Assembly (NCBI RefSeq): GCF_001648895.1
Contig: NZ_LXUF01000001.1
Coordinates: 620,001-684,000 of the forward strand
Length of the DNA: 64,000 bases
Reading direction: 5' to 3'
From: Methylovorus sp. MM2
GTDB taxonomy: Bacteria; Pseudomonadota; Gammaproteobacteria; Burkholderiales; Methylophilaceae
The translations under genes were made by a program, and so were the position numbers. Below are positions 16,915 through 26,017 of this stretch, piece by piece. Numbering within the stretch: the stretch's first letter is position 1; every line of letters begins with the position of its first letter. Under the pieces are notes generated by a model. It saw only the letters and a program-made list of their open reading frames with translations. It was not told where the DNA came from and did not search any database.

Positions 16915-18177
16915 ATGAGCGATCACGATACAGAAGTCGATCACTATCTTAAAGCGGTCACAGATCTAGGGGATACACATGAGATCGTGGCCGATAAGGA
17001 TATCTATTCTGAAAACGGCACCAAGCTTGTAGCCGCTGGCATCAGGATCACCAGTAAGCTTTATGAAAAGCTGGTTGATCATAAGCTGCAATTGCCTCTT
17101 GATATGTCTTTGTCGGCCGACCCGACGGTGGGCATTGCTTCGATCATCGCAGATATTGAGGCGATGGCTGATAGTAATCCTATGCTTAAGCATGTTTGCG
17201 ACGAATTTGGCAGTAGCTATGATCTCAAGCAGATGATTGCAGACATCAGGCTACCAGCCCCTATGTTTTTCAGGCTGACGGTATCGAAAGAGAAATTCCC
17301 CAGTGTCTATGAGCGGGGATTATCCAGTGTCGTGCTGGCCTTGTTTGTTGCCCATTGTGAGAAAATGAATGATCAGGATGCCCAGTCGATTGCGATTGCG
17401 GCCTTATTCCATAACATCGGCATGATGCATGTGGATCCTACCATGTTGGCACCTGCTTATGTCATGAGCAGTATCGAGCGCCGTCATATTTATGCCCATC
17501 CCCTGACTGCTTACATGCTGATCAAGCAATTTTCTGAGTTGCCTAAAAACATAGCTGAGGCTGTGTTAGAGCATCATGAGCGTATGGATGGGAGAGGTTA
17601 TCCGCGCGGATTAACGGCTGAAAAAATTAGCCGATGTGGCCAGATACTAGGCGTGGCAGTTGTTGCTACCAAAGCGTTTGAGTCAGCAAGGACTGAAGAA
17701 CTTGAAAAGCTTAAAGTGACCCTAAAAGTCAATGCACGTCAGTATGGAAATGGTTTGATTGGGCATATTGTGCGTGTGATCGACCAGATTGATTCCGGAA
17801 CGGGCAGTTCAGGCAGCTTAGGCCAGCTCTCAGAAAAGATGACGCTCATCGCGAATGTATTTGATGCGTTTAATTTAGTCGCTGATGATGATTCAGAAGA
17901 TGACGAGATACTCGAGTTCACCAAACAACGCATGATGCGTTTGAGAGTGGATTTTTTAGATGTTGGGATTGATCTCAACAATATTGAAACATCCGTTCAG
18001 GTGTTTGAAAGTGACCCTGAATTGGCGCATGAATACATCCCGCTCGTTAATGAAGCTATCTGGCAGCTGAAGTCTATTCTGCTTGAGATATCACGCCGAT
18101 GGACACATGAATTCGAAGTGGCGATGCTTGATGATGGATGGTTAAGTAAGCTGCAGTCCCTACTGCTTGCGAAATAA
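16915..18177 (+). CDS. HD-GYP-type protein with degenerate HD motif
   Basis: 420 residues. The central domain matches HD-GYP phosphodiesterases, with H220-H221-E222-R-M-D and G228-Y229-P230 intact. The defining HD pair reads H166-N167 (FHNIGMMHVD, where active enzymes have HDIGK). Loss of the metal-binding Asp and of the following Lys suggests reduced or no c-di-GMP hydrolysis; it may be a c-di-GMP sensor or scaffold. No receiver or transmembrane domain is visible. The ~60 residues at the N-terminus look like a short beta domain common in DUF3391-like HD-GYP proteins. The gene converges with pth, ending 8 bp from its stop. Confidence 0.8.
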   Translation: MSDHDTEVDHYLKAVTDLGDTHEIVADKDIYSENGTKLVAAGIRITSKLYEKLVDHKLQLPLDMSLSADPTVGIASIIADIEAMADSNPMLKHVCDEFGSSYDLKQMIADIRLPAPMFFRLTVSKEKFPSVYERGLSSVVLALFVAHCEKMNDQDAQSIAIAALFHNIGMMHVDPTMLAPAYVMSSIERRHIYAHPLTAYMLIKQFSELPKNIAEAVLEHHERMDGRGYPRGLTAEKISRCGQILGVAVVATKAFESARTEELEKLKVTLKVNARQYGNGLIGHIVRVIDQIDSGTGSSGSLGQLSEKMTLIANVFDAFNLVADDDSEDDEILEFTKQRMMRLRVDFLDVGIDLNNIETSVQVFESDPELAHEYIPLVNEAIWQLKSILLEISRRWTHEFEVAMLDDGWLSKLQSLLLAK

Positions 18178-18185
18178 ACCGTAGA

Positions 18186-18755
18186 TTATTTTTTAGTGTG
18201 CAGCTTAAGCATCGCTGCCTCAAACTCACCTTTCAGTAGTGAGTCGAGTAGGGGCGCGCTGTCATCGATTGAAAATTCTATCAATTGCATCTCATTTTTT
18301 GATGGGGCATGCAGTACGAAGTTGATGACTTCATTTCTATCCCCCGGGTGACCAATACCTAGGCGTAGGCGCCAGAATTCATTTGTCCCTAATTGTGCTG
18401 CGATATCTTTAAGACCGTTATGCCCGCCATGTCCGCCGCCTTTTTTAAGCTTGGCTGTGCCGGGCGGAATATCCAGCTCATCATGGATGACCAAAATGGA
18501 CTCTGGTTCGATCTTATAAAATTTGGCAAGGGCGGCGACAGAGCGTCCGCTGGCATTCATAAAGGTTGTGGGTTTAAGTAGCCAAGCCTCGTTACGAAGT
18601 TTCCCCGCATAGCCAAATAACTTGGATTCATTCGCAAGTTTGCTATTGGTAATCGCGGCGACGCGGTCAATCCACCAGAAACCAGCGTTATGCCGTGTAT
18701 CTTCATACTCGTTGCCGGGATTGCCCAAGCCTACAAAAAGTTTAATGCCGTTCAT
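18186..18755 (-). CDS. pth: Peptidyl-tRNA hydrolase
   Basis: 189 residues. It releases tRNA from peptidyl-tRNAs that drop off the ribosome. The N-terminal GLGNPGNEYEDTRHNAGF block contains the substrate-binding Asn and the catalytic His; the Asp follows in LVIHDELDIPPG. The GHGGHNGLKDI and RLRLGIGHPG signatures are present. It follows rplY on the same strand, as in most Betaproteobacteria, but a strong terminator lies between them, so it may use its own promoter or read-through. Confidence 0.97.
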   Translation of the reverse strand: MNGIKLFVGLGNPGNEYEDTRHNAGFWWIDRVAAITNSKLANESKLFGYAGKLRNEAWLLKPTTFMNASGRSVAALAKFYKIEPESILVIHDELDIPPGTAKLKKGGGHGGHNGLKDIAAQLGTNEFWRLRLGIGHPGDRNEVINFVLHAPSKNEMQLIEFSIDDSAPLLDSLLKGEFEAAMLKLHTKK

Positions 18756-18774
18756 GTCAGTAGAGTGTCATCCT

Positions 18775-18828
18775 GAAAATAAAAAACGCGTGCCCCATAA
18801 TGCCATAAATGGCTGGGACACGCGTTTT
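18775..18828 (-). terminator. Terminator between rplY and pth
   Basis: Stem AAAACGCGTG/CACGCGTTTT (18783-18792 and 18819-18828), extended inward by CCC/GGG, with an inner hairpin in the loop. On the minus strand it is followed by TTTTTTATTTTC. It lies about 20 bp after the rplY stop codon. Confidence 0.88.
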
Positions 18829-18848
18829 CAAGACGCTAGCCGTAGAGC

Positions 18849-19472
18849 TTACTCTGCAGCTGGCGCTTCTGGAGCAGATGCTTCGTCAACATCAGCAGCA
18901 CCGCCACGAGTCTTAGCGATCGTTGCAACAGCAGCATCATTGCCGTGTGTCAGTTGAACGAATTCAGCACCCTTAGGCAGTTTGATTTCAGACAAGTGGA
19001 TAGAGTGACCAGCATCCAGATTTGCCAAGTCGATTTCGATGAATTCTGGCAAGTCTTTAGGCAGGCAGCTAACATCAGCTTCTGTCAGGATGTGTGCGAC
19101 GATGCCACCACCAATTTTCACACCTGGTGCAATTTCAGCATTGATGAAGTGGAAAGGCACCTTCACGTGAATCTTCTCAGTCGCGCTTACGCGTTGAAAG
19201 TCGATATGCTGGATGTTGTTGCGAACAGGGTGCAATTGGTAGTCACGTACTAATACGGACTCTTTCTTGCCATCCAGATTCAGCGTCAGGATAGAAGCAT
19301 GGAACGCTTCATGGCGGAACTCAAGGAACAGCGCCTTGTGGTCGAATTCAAGGCTAACTGCATCTTGGTTTGCACCGTATACAACACCAGGTACTTTGCC
19401 TGCGCGACGAAGGCGGCGGCTCGCACCCGTACCTTTTACATCGCGCTTAACGGCGGTAATTTCAATAGTCAT
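18849..19472 (-). CDS. rplY: 50S ribosomal protein L25/general stress protein Ctc
   Basis: 207 residues, the long two-domain (TL5/Ctc) form that binds 5S rRNA. The N-terminal L25 domain (RDVKGTGASRRLRRAGKVPGVVYG) is followed by the C-terminal beta domain and an Ala/Glu-rich acidic tail (about 190-207). It is preceded by prs with 130 bp between them, which contain an 8-bp hairpin (CTGTTATC/GATAACAG at 19533-19556) of unknown role. The order prs-rplY-pth is conserved in Betaproteobacteria. Confidence 0.97.
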   Translation of the reverse strand: MTIEITAVKRDVKGTGASRRLRRAGKVPGVVYGANQDAVSLEFDHKALFLEFRHEAFHASILTLNLDGKKESVLVRDYQLHPVRNNIQHIDFQRVSATEKIHVKVPFHFINAEIAPGVKIGGGIVAHILTEADVSCLPKDLPEFIEIDLANLDAGHSIHLSEIKLPKGAEFVQLTHGNDAAVATIAKTRGGAADVDEASAPEAPAAE

Positions 19473-19602
19473 TTTACTACTCCTAATTTATCTGCCAGAA
19501 ATCCAAATTGGGGGTTTCTGACTTCGGGTTACCTGTTATCCGCGACCAGATAACAGAATTTGAGCAATAGTTTTTAAGGCTACTGCTCTAATGCTTCACT
19601 AC

Positions 19603-20553
19603 TTATTCCATGAACAATGAGCTGACAGAGTCTTCATTGCTGATACGACGGATCGTTTCAGCCAATAAGCCTGCTGCGCTCAATTGACGTATCTTTTTGC
19701 AATTCGCTGCGTCTTCACGCAACGGGATCGTATTCGTTACAACCAGTTCATCCAGTTGTGAATTCATGATCCTATCTACCGCAGAGCCCGATAATACAGG
19801 GTGTGTACAGTAGGAAACCACTTTTTCAGCGCCATGCTCTTTAAGGGCTGCGGCTGCTTCGCATAATGTATTTGCGGTATCGACCATGTCATCCATCAGC
19901 ACACAGGTGCGGCCGGATACATCGCCGATGATATTCATTACCTTAGCCACGTTTGGCTTAGGGCGACGTTTATCGATGATCGCCAAATCTGAGTTCATCT
20001 GTTTTGCCACAGCGCGGGCACGTACCACACCGCCTACATCAGGCGATACGATGATCAGATTCTCGTAATTCTGTCTTGTTAAGTCCTCAAGCAGAATCGG
20101 TGTCGCATAAATATTATCTACAGGGATATCAAAGAAACCCTGAATCTGGTCTGAGTGTAAATCCATCGTCAAAAGACGGTTCACCCCGACACTGGTCAGC
20201 ATATTGGCGACCACTTTTGCCGTGATCGCAACACGTGCTGAACGCGGACGCCTGTCTTGGCGTGAGTAGCCAAGGTAAGGAATCGCTGCCGTAATACGGC
20301 CTGCCGATGAGCGACGGAGTGCATCGACCATGACCATGACTTCCATCAGGTTGTCATTGGTCGGGTTGCAGGTGGATTGCAGTACGAAGACATCTTTGCC
20401 GCGTACGTTATCCAGCAACTCGATCATTACTTCACCGTCACTGAAACGATCAACCGTTGCAGCACCCAATTGTATGCCAAGGTGGCTGACGACTTCTTCA
20501 GCCAGCTTGCGATTGGCATTGCCAGTAAATACCATCATGCCGCCATTGGCCAC
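19603..20553 (-). CDS. prs: Ribose-phosphate pyrophosphokinase (PRPP synthetase)
   Basis: 316 residues, standard length. It makes PRPP from ribose-5-phosphate and ATP for purine, pyrimidine, histidine and NAD synthesis. Visible are the [13 protein letters not shown] start, the flexible loop [11 protein letters not shown], the metal-binding [12 protein letters not shown] block and the PRPP loop [12 protein letters not shown]. It is located between tRNA-Gln (upstream, ended by its own terminator) and rplY. That terminator implies a separate promoter for prs or partial read-through. Confidence 0.98.
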   Translation of the reverse strand: MANGGMMVFTGNANRKLAEEVVSHLGIQLGAATVDRFSDGEVMIELLDNVRGKDVFVLQSTCNPTNDNLMEVMVMVDALRRSSAGRITAAIPYLGYSRQDRRPRSARVAITAKVVANMLTSVGVNRLLTMDLHSDQIQGFFDIPVDNIYATPILLEDLTRQNYENLIIVSPDVGGVVRARAVAKQMNSDLAIIDKRRPKPNVAKVMNIIGDVSGRTCVLMDDMVDTANTLCEAAAALKEHGAEKVVSYCTHPVLSGSAVDRIMNSQLDELVVTNTIPLREDAANCKKIRQLSAAGLLAETIRRISNEDSVSSLFME

Positions 20554-20571
20554 AGTCGGGATTCCTTATAA

Positions 20572-20608
20572 TCTAAAAAAATAAAAGCGTGTAAAAAGTT
20601 TACACGCT
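20572..20608 (-). terminator. Terminator between tRNA-Gln and prs
   Basis: Perfect 10-bp stem AGCGTGTAAA/TTTACACGCT (20586-20595 and 20599-20608) with a 3-nt loop. On the minus strand it is followed by TTTTATTTTTTT. It ends the lolB-ispE-tRNA-Gln transcript. Confidence 0.9.
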
Positions 20609-20629
20609 CTGTTTTGTCATACTAGAAAC

Positions 20630-20706
20630 TGGCTGGGGAAGAAGGATTCGAACCTTCGCATGCCGGAATCAAAATCCGGTGCCTTAACCAGCTTGGCGAC
20701 TCCCCA
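20630..20706 (-). tRNA. tRNA-Gln (anticodon TTG)
   Basis: 77 nt with encoded CCA. The acceptor TGGGGAG pairs with TTCCCCA (one G-T wobble) and the discriminator is G. The anticodon loop is TTTTGAT, giving TTG. It begins 16 bp after the ispE stop and is probably cut out of the same transcript. The ispE/tRNA-Gln/prs arrangement is widespread in Betaproteobacteria. Confidence 0.95.
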
Positions 20707-20721
20707 ATTGATCTTTATTTC

Positions 20722-21576
20722 CTACTCGGCATAATTATACAACGGGTGAACCTCTAACCCTTGAGCAACACAAGAAAAAATTGCAGTTTCAGCGATTTTT
20801 TCCGGCACTTGCTTGTGTATATTTTCTGCTATCGCCTGATTCTCAACTTCTACAAACACAGAGGCGCCTGAACCACTCATTCGCGATCGTGTGAATTGGC
20901 TGAGCCATTCAAGACAGGAAGCGATAGCGGGGTAATGCTGGCAAACCACTGGTTCGAGATCGTTACGAACCATGACCTTCGAAAAGGCCGCTATTGTCGT
21001 GGGAATCGTGTTCCTTGTCAATTCCTTAGCGCTAAAAATTTGTGCGGTAGAGACATGGATATGTGGCGTAGTCACTACATACCACGCTGGATCCAAAGGG
21101 ATCGCCTGCATTTTTTCACCAATGCCTTCAGCCCAGGCATTTTTTCCAAAAATGAAAAACGGGACGTCGGCACCTAGTTTGACGCCAATATCCATGAGCG
21201 TTTGCCGAGGCAGATTCAGTGCCCATAAGCGGTTGAGTGCCAGTAATACTGTTGCAGCATCAGAGCTGCCACCGCCAAGGCCGCCGCCGATGGGGATGCG
21301 TTTGACCAATGAGATATCAACGCCAAGGTCGCTGCCTGTGCGTACTTTTAACAAATGGGCTGCACGTAAGCATAAGTCTTGCGCCTCGCTGACGTTGGGT
21401 ATTTCGCTGGTGCGGCTGATGATGCCATCTTCTCGTACCTTTAAATATACCGTGTCGTGTAGGTCGATCAATCGAAAAACGGTCTGTAGTAAATGGTAGC
21501 CATCTTCACGCTGTCCGACGATATGCAGAAACAGATTGACCTTGGCGGGTGCGGGAAAAGATTGAAAGCCTTCCAT
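20722..21576 (-). CDS. ispE: 4-diphosphocytidyl-2-C-methyl-D-erythritol kinase
   Basis: 284 residues; the fourth step of the MEP isoprenoid pathway, phosphorylating CDP-ME with ATP. GHMP-kinase signs are the N-terminal APAKVNLFLHIVG block and the ATP loop PIGGGLGGGSSDAA at about 95-108. The C-terminal MSGSGASVF motif follows. The ATG follows the lolB stop codon directly with no gap, so translation is probably coupled. Confidence 0.97.
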   Translation of the reverse strand: MEGFQSFPAPAKVNLFLHIVGQREDGYHLLQTVFRLIDLHDTVYLKVREDGIISRTSEIPNVSEAQDLCLRAAHLLKVRTGSDLGVDISLVKRIPIGGGLGGGSSDAATVLLALNRLWALNLPRQTLMDIGVKLGADVPFFIFGKNAWAEGIGEKMQAIPLDPAWYVVTTPHIHVSTAQIFSAKELTRNTIPTTIAAFSKVMVRNDLEPVVCQHYPAIASCLEWLSQFTRSRMSGSGASVFVEVENQAIAENIHKQVPEKIAETAIFSCVAQGLEVHPLYNYAE

Positions 21577-22209
21577 TTATGGATGACTTTCTGATAAAAG
21601 CCATCGTTCAACAATGATCTTGAGGTTAAGGTTTTGGCTGCGCAACGCGATCTTTTGCGGTAACTGATAACCGGATGTGCTTACATACTGACTGTATTCG
21701 ATATCCCATCCATCCTGGCGCAGTTTCGTCAGCCTGCCTGCTTCATCCCACGCTGATTGCTCGATCTTGCTAGGTGATGGCCGACCTATTATCCAGTCAG
21801 GCAAACCTTGCATAGGCAAGCTCCAGCCTAGTATTTTCTGCGTCAGGGTTTCGGTGTCATCGGCATAATAAGTCTTGCCATCAGCAATCAATGTCACACC
21901 ATTCGGGGTTTTATCTATCGTCGCTACCTGCGCGCCGAGAGGAGAAAAGATCGCGATATTGTCGTGAGTGGCTGAGTGTTTCCAGTTTGTGGCGCCAGAG
22001 AAACCTCGCCCATTGGCTTGTACGCCAATACGGGTTTGAAGGTCAAATGCGCTAATCGTAGCGATAGTTGCCAAATGCTGCGCATGTATTTCTGGCGTGC
22101 TGGCGGGTAGGGGTGTCGTATTCTGCGGCTTGATGCCAGCACACCCCGTGAGAATGAAGAGCACACCAACAAAAGTGGCGAGCAGAGGCTGGCGGGATGT
22201 CACTGGCAT
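21577..22209 (-). CDS. lolB: Outer-membrane lipoprotein insertion protein LolB
   Basis: 210 residues. It receives lipoproteins from LolA and inserts them in the outer membrane. The lipoprotein signal has the lipobox LTGC with C23 as the lipid site. The LolB fold is supported by an FSGATNWKHS strand, an NGVTLIADGKTYYADDTETLTQKILGWSLP region and GLPDWIIGRP. It is the middle gene of the TPR protein-lolB-ispE operon. Gene order supports the call as much as the sequence does. Confidence 0.93.
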   Translation of the reverse strand: MPVTSRQPLLATFVGVLFILTGCAGIKPQNTTPLPASTPEIHAQHLATIATISAFDLQTRIGVQANGRGFSGATNWKHSATHDNIAIFSPLGAQVATIDKTPNGVTLIADGKTYYADDTETLTQKILGWSLPMQGLPDWIIGRPSPSKIEQSAWDEAGRLTKLRQDGWDIEYSQYVSTSGYQLPQKIALRSQNLNLKIIVERWLLSESHP

Positions 22210-22227
22210 AAACTACTTAAAAGATTG

Positions 22228-23919
22228 TTACTGGAATTTTTTTGTTGTGTTGAGTAGCACTTCATTCTCTGGGTGTTCGCGCAGGGCGTCGTTCCAAGTT
22301 TTCTGTGCTTCTTCACGGTTGCCGCGTTGCCATAAGACCTCACCCAAGTGCGCTGCGATCTCAGGGTCTGTCTGCGCAACATAGGCTTGGCGCAAGTACG
22401 CTTCCGCCTTATCCAGTTTGCCCATCCGGTACTGCACCCAACCCATGCTATCTAGAATGTAATGATCGTTAGGGCTGAGTGAGAGTGCCTTCTCGATCAG
22501 CTGTTGCGCTTCATCCAGCTTGATGTTCCGATCAGCCAAGGTATAGCCGAGTGCATTGTATGCCTGAGCAAAATCCGGTTTTAGCTGAATAAGCTTACGG
22601 AGTTCTTTTTCTGTGACGTCGATACGCTCAATACGTTCTGCTGCCATGGCGTAGTCGTACACGATCTCAGGCGTATTCGGCAGGGTGGTGACTGCTCTAT
22701 CAAGAAAATCATAAGCCTCTTGGTAGCGTTTTGCTTGGCTGAAGAGATTCGCTTGCGTTTGAATCACCAATGCCTGTTGCTCGCTATCCAGACCCTGCAT
22801 TTCAGAAAGCTGCTTAACGGCAGCATCTACACCTTGAGTGCGCGCAATAATCGTAGACGCATTCAACTTGGCTTCAAGGTAGCGGTTACCCGGATTTACC
22901 TTGCTATACCAAGCAATGGCTTGCTCATCATGGTTCTGTTTTTCAGCGATTTGGCCCAGGTAAAGGTAGATTTGGTCAGGGTCTTTAAAGCCGCTATTCA
23001 ATGCCTGCTGGAAGTATTTTTCAGCCTCTACATAATCGGAACCCTGAAATGAAAGCAGGCCGACCACTACCATGACTTCTGGATTGCTTTTTGATAGTTT
23101 GACCAGCTTTACAAACTCAGGCTTGGCTTCTGAGAAGCGTTTCTCGCTAATCATCATGCGTGCCATCGTCAAGCGAACTTCATTCGCCTCCTGATGTTTT
23201 TCGAGATAATTTTGGTAGAAGATGATCGCAGATTTAGGCGATTGCCCATACAAAATCTGCCCATGAATAATGGCAGCTACTTCCCAATCAGGGCGCAATT
23301 TCTCGGCAATCGCTAGTTCACTGAGTGCAAGGTCAATATTGCCTGTGCCCCAAGCGGCATTGGCGATTGTGAAATGTGCCTCGGGTAATTTAGGGTAGGG
23401 TTTAGCCAGTTCCTGCACTAGATCCAATACTGCTTTTTTATCCGGATAGCGTGCGAATAGGGTGTTTAGGTATAAGAAACCATTCGCGCGAGTGTCTTCT
23501 TTTTGTAATAACTTTTCGAGAAACGGCTTGGCTTCAGCGATTCTGCCCGTGCTAATCAGTACTTGGGTGTTCGCTTGTTGGGCTTCTACTGAGGCAGGGT
23601 CTAGCTCCGCCCACAAGGTCACTGCCTGCGCTGCTGTTTTGTTGATATTGCCAAAGGCGGCTGCTTTTGCGGCGCGCTCAGCTAAACGTGGGTCTTGGCT
23701 TGATTTTGCCAAGTCCAAAAATAGGTTGCTGGATAGAAAAAGATCGCCGCGCTGCCCCGCAATCTCGGCAATCAGGTATTTATAGATGAATTGGCTAGTA
23801 AGCTCGTTTTTTGGAGCTTCGGTCTTGGCTACGACAGATTCAGCAAAGGCCACTTGCGTGCTGGCAAAGGTTAACAATGCGCCTGCGATCGCAAGTTTTA
23901 AAGGCTGATAGATAGGCAT
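22228..23919 (-). CDS. Secreted tetratricopeptide-repeat protein
   Basis: 563 residues. A signal peptide covers residues 1-26 (ending TQVAFA). The rest is an array of TPR-like helical pairs, clearest near the C-terminus (FAQAYNALGYTLADRN, DHYILDSMGWVQYRMGKLDKAEAYLRQAY). It is expected in the periplasm, possibly outer-membrane linked. This gene precedes lolB and ispE in many Betaproteobacteria, and relatives are annotated only as TPR proteins. A role as an assembly or scaffold factor for envelope proteins is likely from fold and context but unproven. Confidence 0.85.
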   Translation of the reverse strand: MPIYQPLKLAIAGALLTFASTQVAFAESVVAKTEAPKNELTSQFIYKYLIAEIAGQRGDLFLSSNLFLDLAKSSQDPRLAERAAKAAAFGNINKTAAQAVTLWAELDPASVEAQQANTQVLISTGRIAEAKPFLEKLLQKEDTRANGFLYLNTLFARYPDKKAVLDLVQELAKPYPKLPEAHFTIANAAWGTGNIDLALSELAIAEKLRPDWEVAAIIHGQILYGQSPKSAIIFYQNYLEKHQEANEVRLTMARMMISEKRFSEAKPEFVKLVKLSKSNPEVMVVVGLLSFQGSDYVEAEKYFQQALNSGFKDPDQIYLYLGQIAEKQNHDEQAIAWYSKVNPGNRYLEAKLNASTIIARTQGVDAAVKQLSEMQGLDSEQQALVIQTQANLFSQAKRYQEAYDFLDRAVTTLPNTPEIVYDYAMAAERIERIDVTEKELRKLIQLKPDFAQAYNALGYTLADRNIKLDEAQQLIEKALSLSPNDHYILDSMGWVQYRMGKLDKAEAYLRQAYVAQTDPEIAAHLGEVLWQRGNREEAQKTWNDALREHPENEVLLNTTKKFQ

Positions 23920-24248
23920 GATTTAGATATTCTCGTTACTCAGGTTGGGTCTAGGGTTCTTGTCGCTAGCAAGTATTCATTCTACCGCGTATTTTTTGCT
24001 GCACGGCCTCTTTTGGTTAGTCCGTGACAGGCTCTGCAAGTTCATCCATAATGAAACTTGACTATATCTTTTTGAGATGAACTTTCCAAGAGAATTTCAG
24101 CCCAAAAGGGCTCAAGCCCAAAGAATTTAAGTTGATAGCCAGTAGGATTTAAATTCTGTTTAGCAGAATAAAACAATAAGACGCTTGACATAAGTCTGGC
24201 GTTTTTTTACTTTAGCAGCCCCTAACCAGAAATGTAACAAAATATATC
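23920..24248. other. Long divergent intergenic region with structured leader elements
   Basis: About 330 bp between the divergent TPR and ABC operons. Several dyads are visible: AAGTTCATC (24038-24046) with GATGAACTT (24076-24084), AGCCC-AAAA-GGGCT (24099-24112), and a terminator-like hairpin at 24181-24202 followed by seven T. The last overlaps a perfect -35 box TTGACA (24185-24190) with TACTTT 17 bp downstream (24208-24213). The promoters of both operons should lie here. Whether the hairpin is functional is open. Confidence 0.5.
24181..24213 (+). promoter_or_regulatory. Overlapping promoter/terminator-like element before the ABC operon
   Basis: ACGCTTGAC pairs with GTCTGGCGT (one mismatch, one wobble, 4-nt loop) and a T7 run follows. 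The same bases contain TTGACA, 17 nt from TACTTT. Read as a promoter, it would start the ABC operon about 28 nt before its ATG. Read as a terminator, it would attenuate a longer leader. The promoter reading is preferred. Confidence 0.35.
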
Positions 24249-25196
24249 ATGACAACTATAACCGTTGAGGCGAGCGAACTTACCCGCATCTATGGCGGCC
24301 GCGAAGCGGTTAGTAATGTAAGTTTTACGCTGAGTAAGGGTGAGGTGCTGGGGTTTCTAGGCCCTAATGGTGCCGGTAAATCTACAACGATGAAGATGCT
24401 GACAGGCAATCTTGCACCTAGTAAAGGTCGCGTTAAGATTTGCGGCATCGATATCATCGAAAATCCCAAGGAAGCGAAAGCGCTGATCGGATACTTGCCA
24501 GAGCAGCCACCTTTATATCGTGAATTTACCGTCGACGAGTTCCTGACCATTGCCGCACGTTTGCATCGTGTTAATAACCAGCACATCAAGAAAGCCGTGC
24601 AGGTTGCCAAAGAGCGCTGCGGATTGACTGAAATGGGTAAGCGCCTGATCGAGAATCTCTCTAAAGGCTATCAGCAACGTGTAGGTATCGCACAGGCCAT
24701 CATCCATAACCCCATGGTCGTGATTCTTGATGAACCCACAGTGGGTCTTGACCCTATCCAGATTCGTGATATCCGGGCATTGATCAAGGAGTTGGGTGGT
24801 GAGCATAGCGTGATTCTGTCTACCCATATCCTGCCCGAAGTCGAAATGGTCTGTGACCATGTGCAGATCATCCATAAGGGTCAATTGGTATTCAATGGCG
24901 CGATCGATGTGCTTAAACAGCAGCGCCATGGTAATAAGTTGCTGATTGGATTAAATAATCCACCAGAAAATGATGCCTTATTGAAAATCGCTGGTGTCAC
25001 AGGGATTGATACGCTGCCAAGTGGCTTGATCAGTGTTCGCTATGCTGAAGGCCAATTGCCTGCCGAAGCGATTGTGCAGGCTGCGGTCAAGAGCGGATGG
25101 GGTCTGTATCAAATAAACCCTGACCAGACCAGCCTTGAAGAAGTATTCGTTCAGCTTACTTTCCAAGAACAAGGTTTACAAGAACAAGCCGCATAG
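24249..25196 (+). CDS. ABC transporter ATP-binding protein (GldA-like)
   Basis: 315 residues. The nucleotide-binding domain is complete: Walker A GPNGAGKST, Q-loop (PEQPP), signature LSKGYQQRVG, Walker B VILDEPTVGLDP and the switch His (ILSTHILPEVE). A C-terminal extension of about 80 residues follows, typical of the ABC-2 (CcmA/GldA) group. It is the first of four genes with an ABC-2 permease, a GldG-like protein and a DUF4340 protein. This arrangement is widespread outside gliding bacteria and its substrate is not known. Confidence 0.92.
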   Translation: MTTITVEASELTRIYGGREAVSNVSFTLSKGEVLGFLGPNGAGKSTTMKMLTGNLAPSKGRVKICGIDIIENPKEAKALIGYLPEQPPLYREFTVDEFLTIAARLHRVNNQHIKKAVQVAKERCGLTEMGKRLIENLSKGYQQRVGIAQAIIHNPMVVILDEPTVGLDPIQIRDIRALIKELGGEHSVILSTHILPEVEMVCDHVQIIHKGQLVFNGAIDVLKQQRHGNKLLIGLNNPPENDALLKIAGVTGIDTLPSGLISVRYAEGQLPAEAIVQAAVKSGWGLYQINPDQTSLEEVFVQLTFQEQGLQEQAA

Positions 25197-25257
25197 TGCT
25201 TGAAAAGATTTTGCCTTGATTTTATTCAGGCATTTATAAAAATTAGAGGATGATTTC

Positions 25258-26004
25258 ATGATAATCAATATCGCCAGAAAAGAGCTTAAAAGCCTCTTTT
25301 CATCCCCGATGGGATGGGTCGTACTGGCATTGCTTCAGTTCGTATTCGCTACTTTCTTTGTGATCGGTATCGATCAGTATTTCCAGACCATGTCAGGGGC
25401 GATGCGGCCAGAAGAAAGGCAGGGCGTCACAGAGTTCGTAGGCTATAGCGTGTTTGGTATTGCCTCTTTTATCATGCTGTTTGCTGTGCCATTGCTCTCT
25501 ATGCGATTGATCAGTGAAGAGCGCCGTCAACAGACGCTGACTTTTTTAGTGAGTGCGCCGCTTACGCTGACTGAGATCGTACTGGGCAAGTTTTTCGGCT
25601 TGGTGACATTCCTGACCATTACGATATTGCTGATGGCGGCTATGGTTTCTTCGCTGAATCTTTGGGCAGATATCGATTTTGGTTTTATCTTCTCAAACGT
25701 GATCGGGCTATGGCTTCTGGTGGCAAGTTTCTCTGCGCTTGGGGTCTATGTCTCTAGTACGACGCAGCAGCCGGTTGTCGCTGGCATCATTACTTTCGTG
25801 GCGTTGTTCGCGTTATTGATTCTGGATCATTTCTTTGCGGGTGACCCAAGCAGCACCATGGCCTATCTGTCACTGATGCGCCATTTTGAGCCATTTTCAC
25901 GTGGCGTACTGGATACCAAGGATTTCTTATATTTCCTGCTATTTATTACTACTTTCCTGACTTTAACGGTGCGCCGCTTAGATGCCGACCGTCTACGTGG
26001 CTAA
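25258..26004 (+). CDS. ABC-2 type permease (GldF-like)
   Basis: 248 residues with six hydrophobic segments. The N-terminal ARKELKSLFSSPMGWVVLALLQFVF pattern is typical of the ABC-2/GldF permeases, and a conserved ISEERRQQTLTFLVSAPLT segment follows (about 83-101). GAGGA precedes the start codon. It pairs with the ATPase 61 bp upstream. The following GldG-like protein probably completes the membrane complex. Confidence 0.88.
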   Translation: MIINIARKELKSLFSSPMGWVVLALLQFVFATFFVIGIDQYFQTMSGAMRPEERQGVTEFVGYSVFGIASFIMLFAVPLLSMRLISEERRQQTLTFLVSAPLTLTEIVLGKFFGLVTFLTITILLMAAMVSSLNLWADIDFGFIFSNVIGLWLLVASFSALGVYVSSTTQQPVVAGIITFVALFALLILDHFFAGDPSSTMAYLSLMRHFEPFSRGVLDTKDFLYFLLFITTFLTLTVRRLDADRLRG

Positions 26005-26017
26005 CCGGATTACCTTG

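Noticed and set aside
19533-19556. CTGTTATC...GATAACAG before rplY as a possible LexA or ribosomal-protein regulatory site
   Set aside because: It does not match the CTGT-N8-ACAG spacing (it is longer), and no other support was found.
25982-26017. Earlier start of the GldG-like gene at 25982
   Set aside because: It would overlap the permease gene by 23 bp and lacks a ribosome site; the ATG at 26018 has CGGA at good distance.
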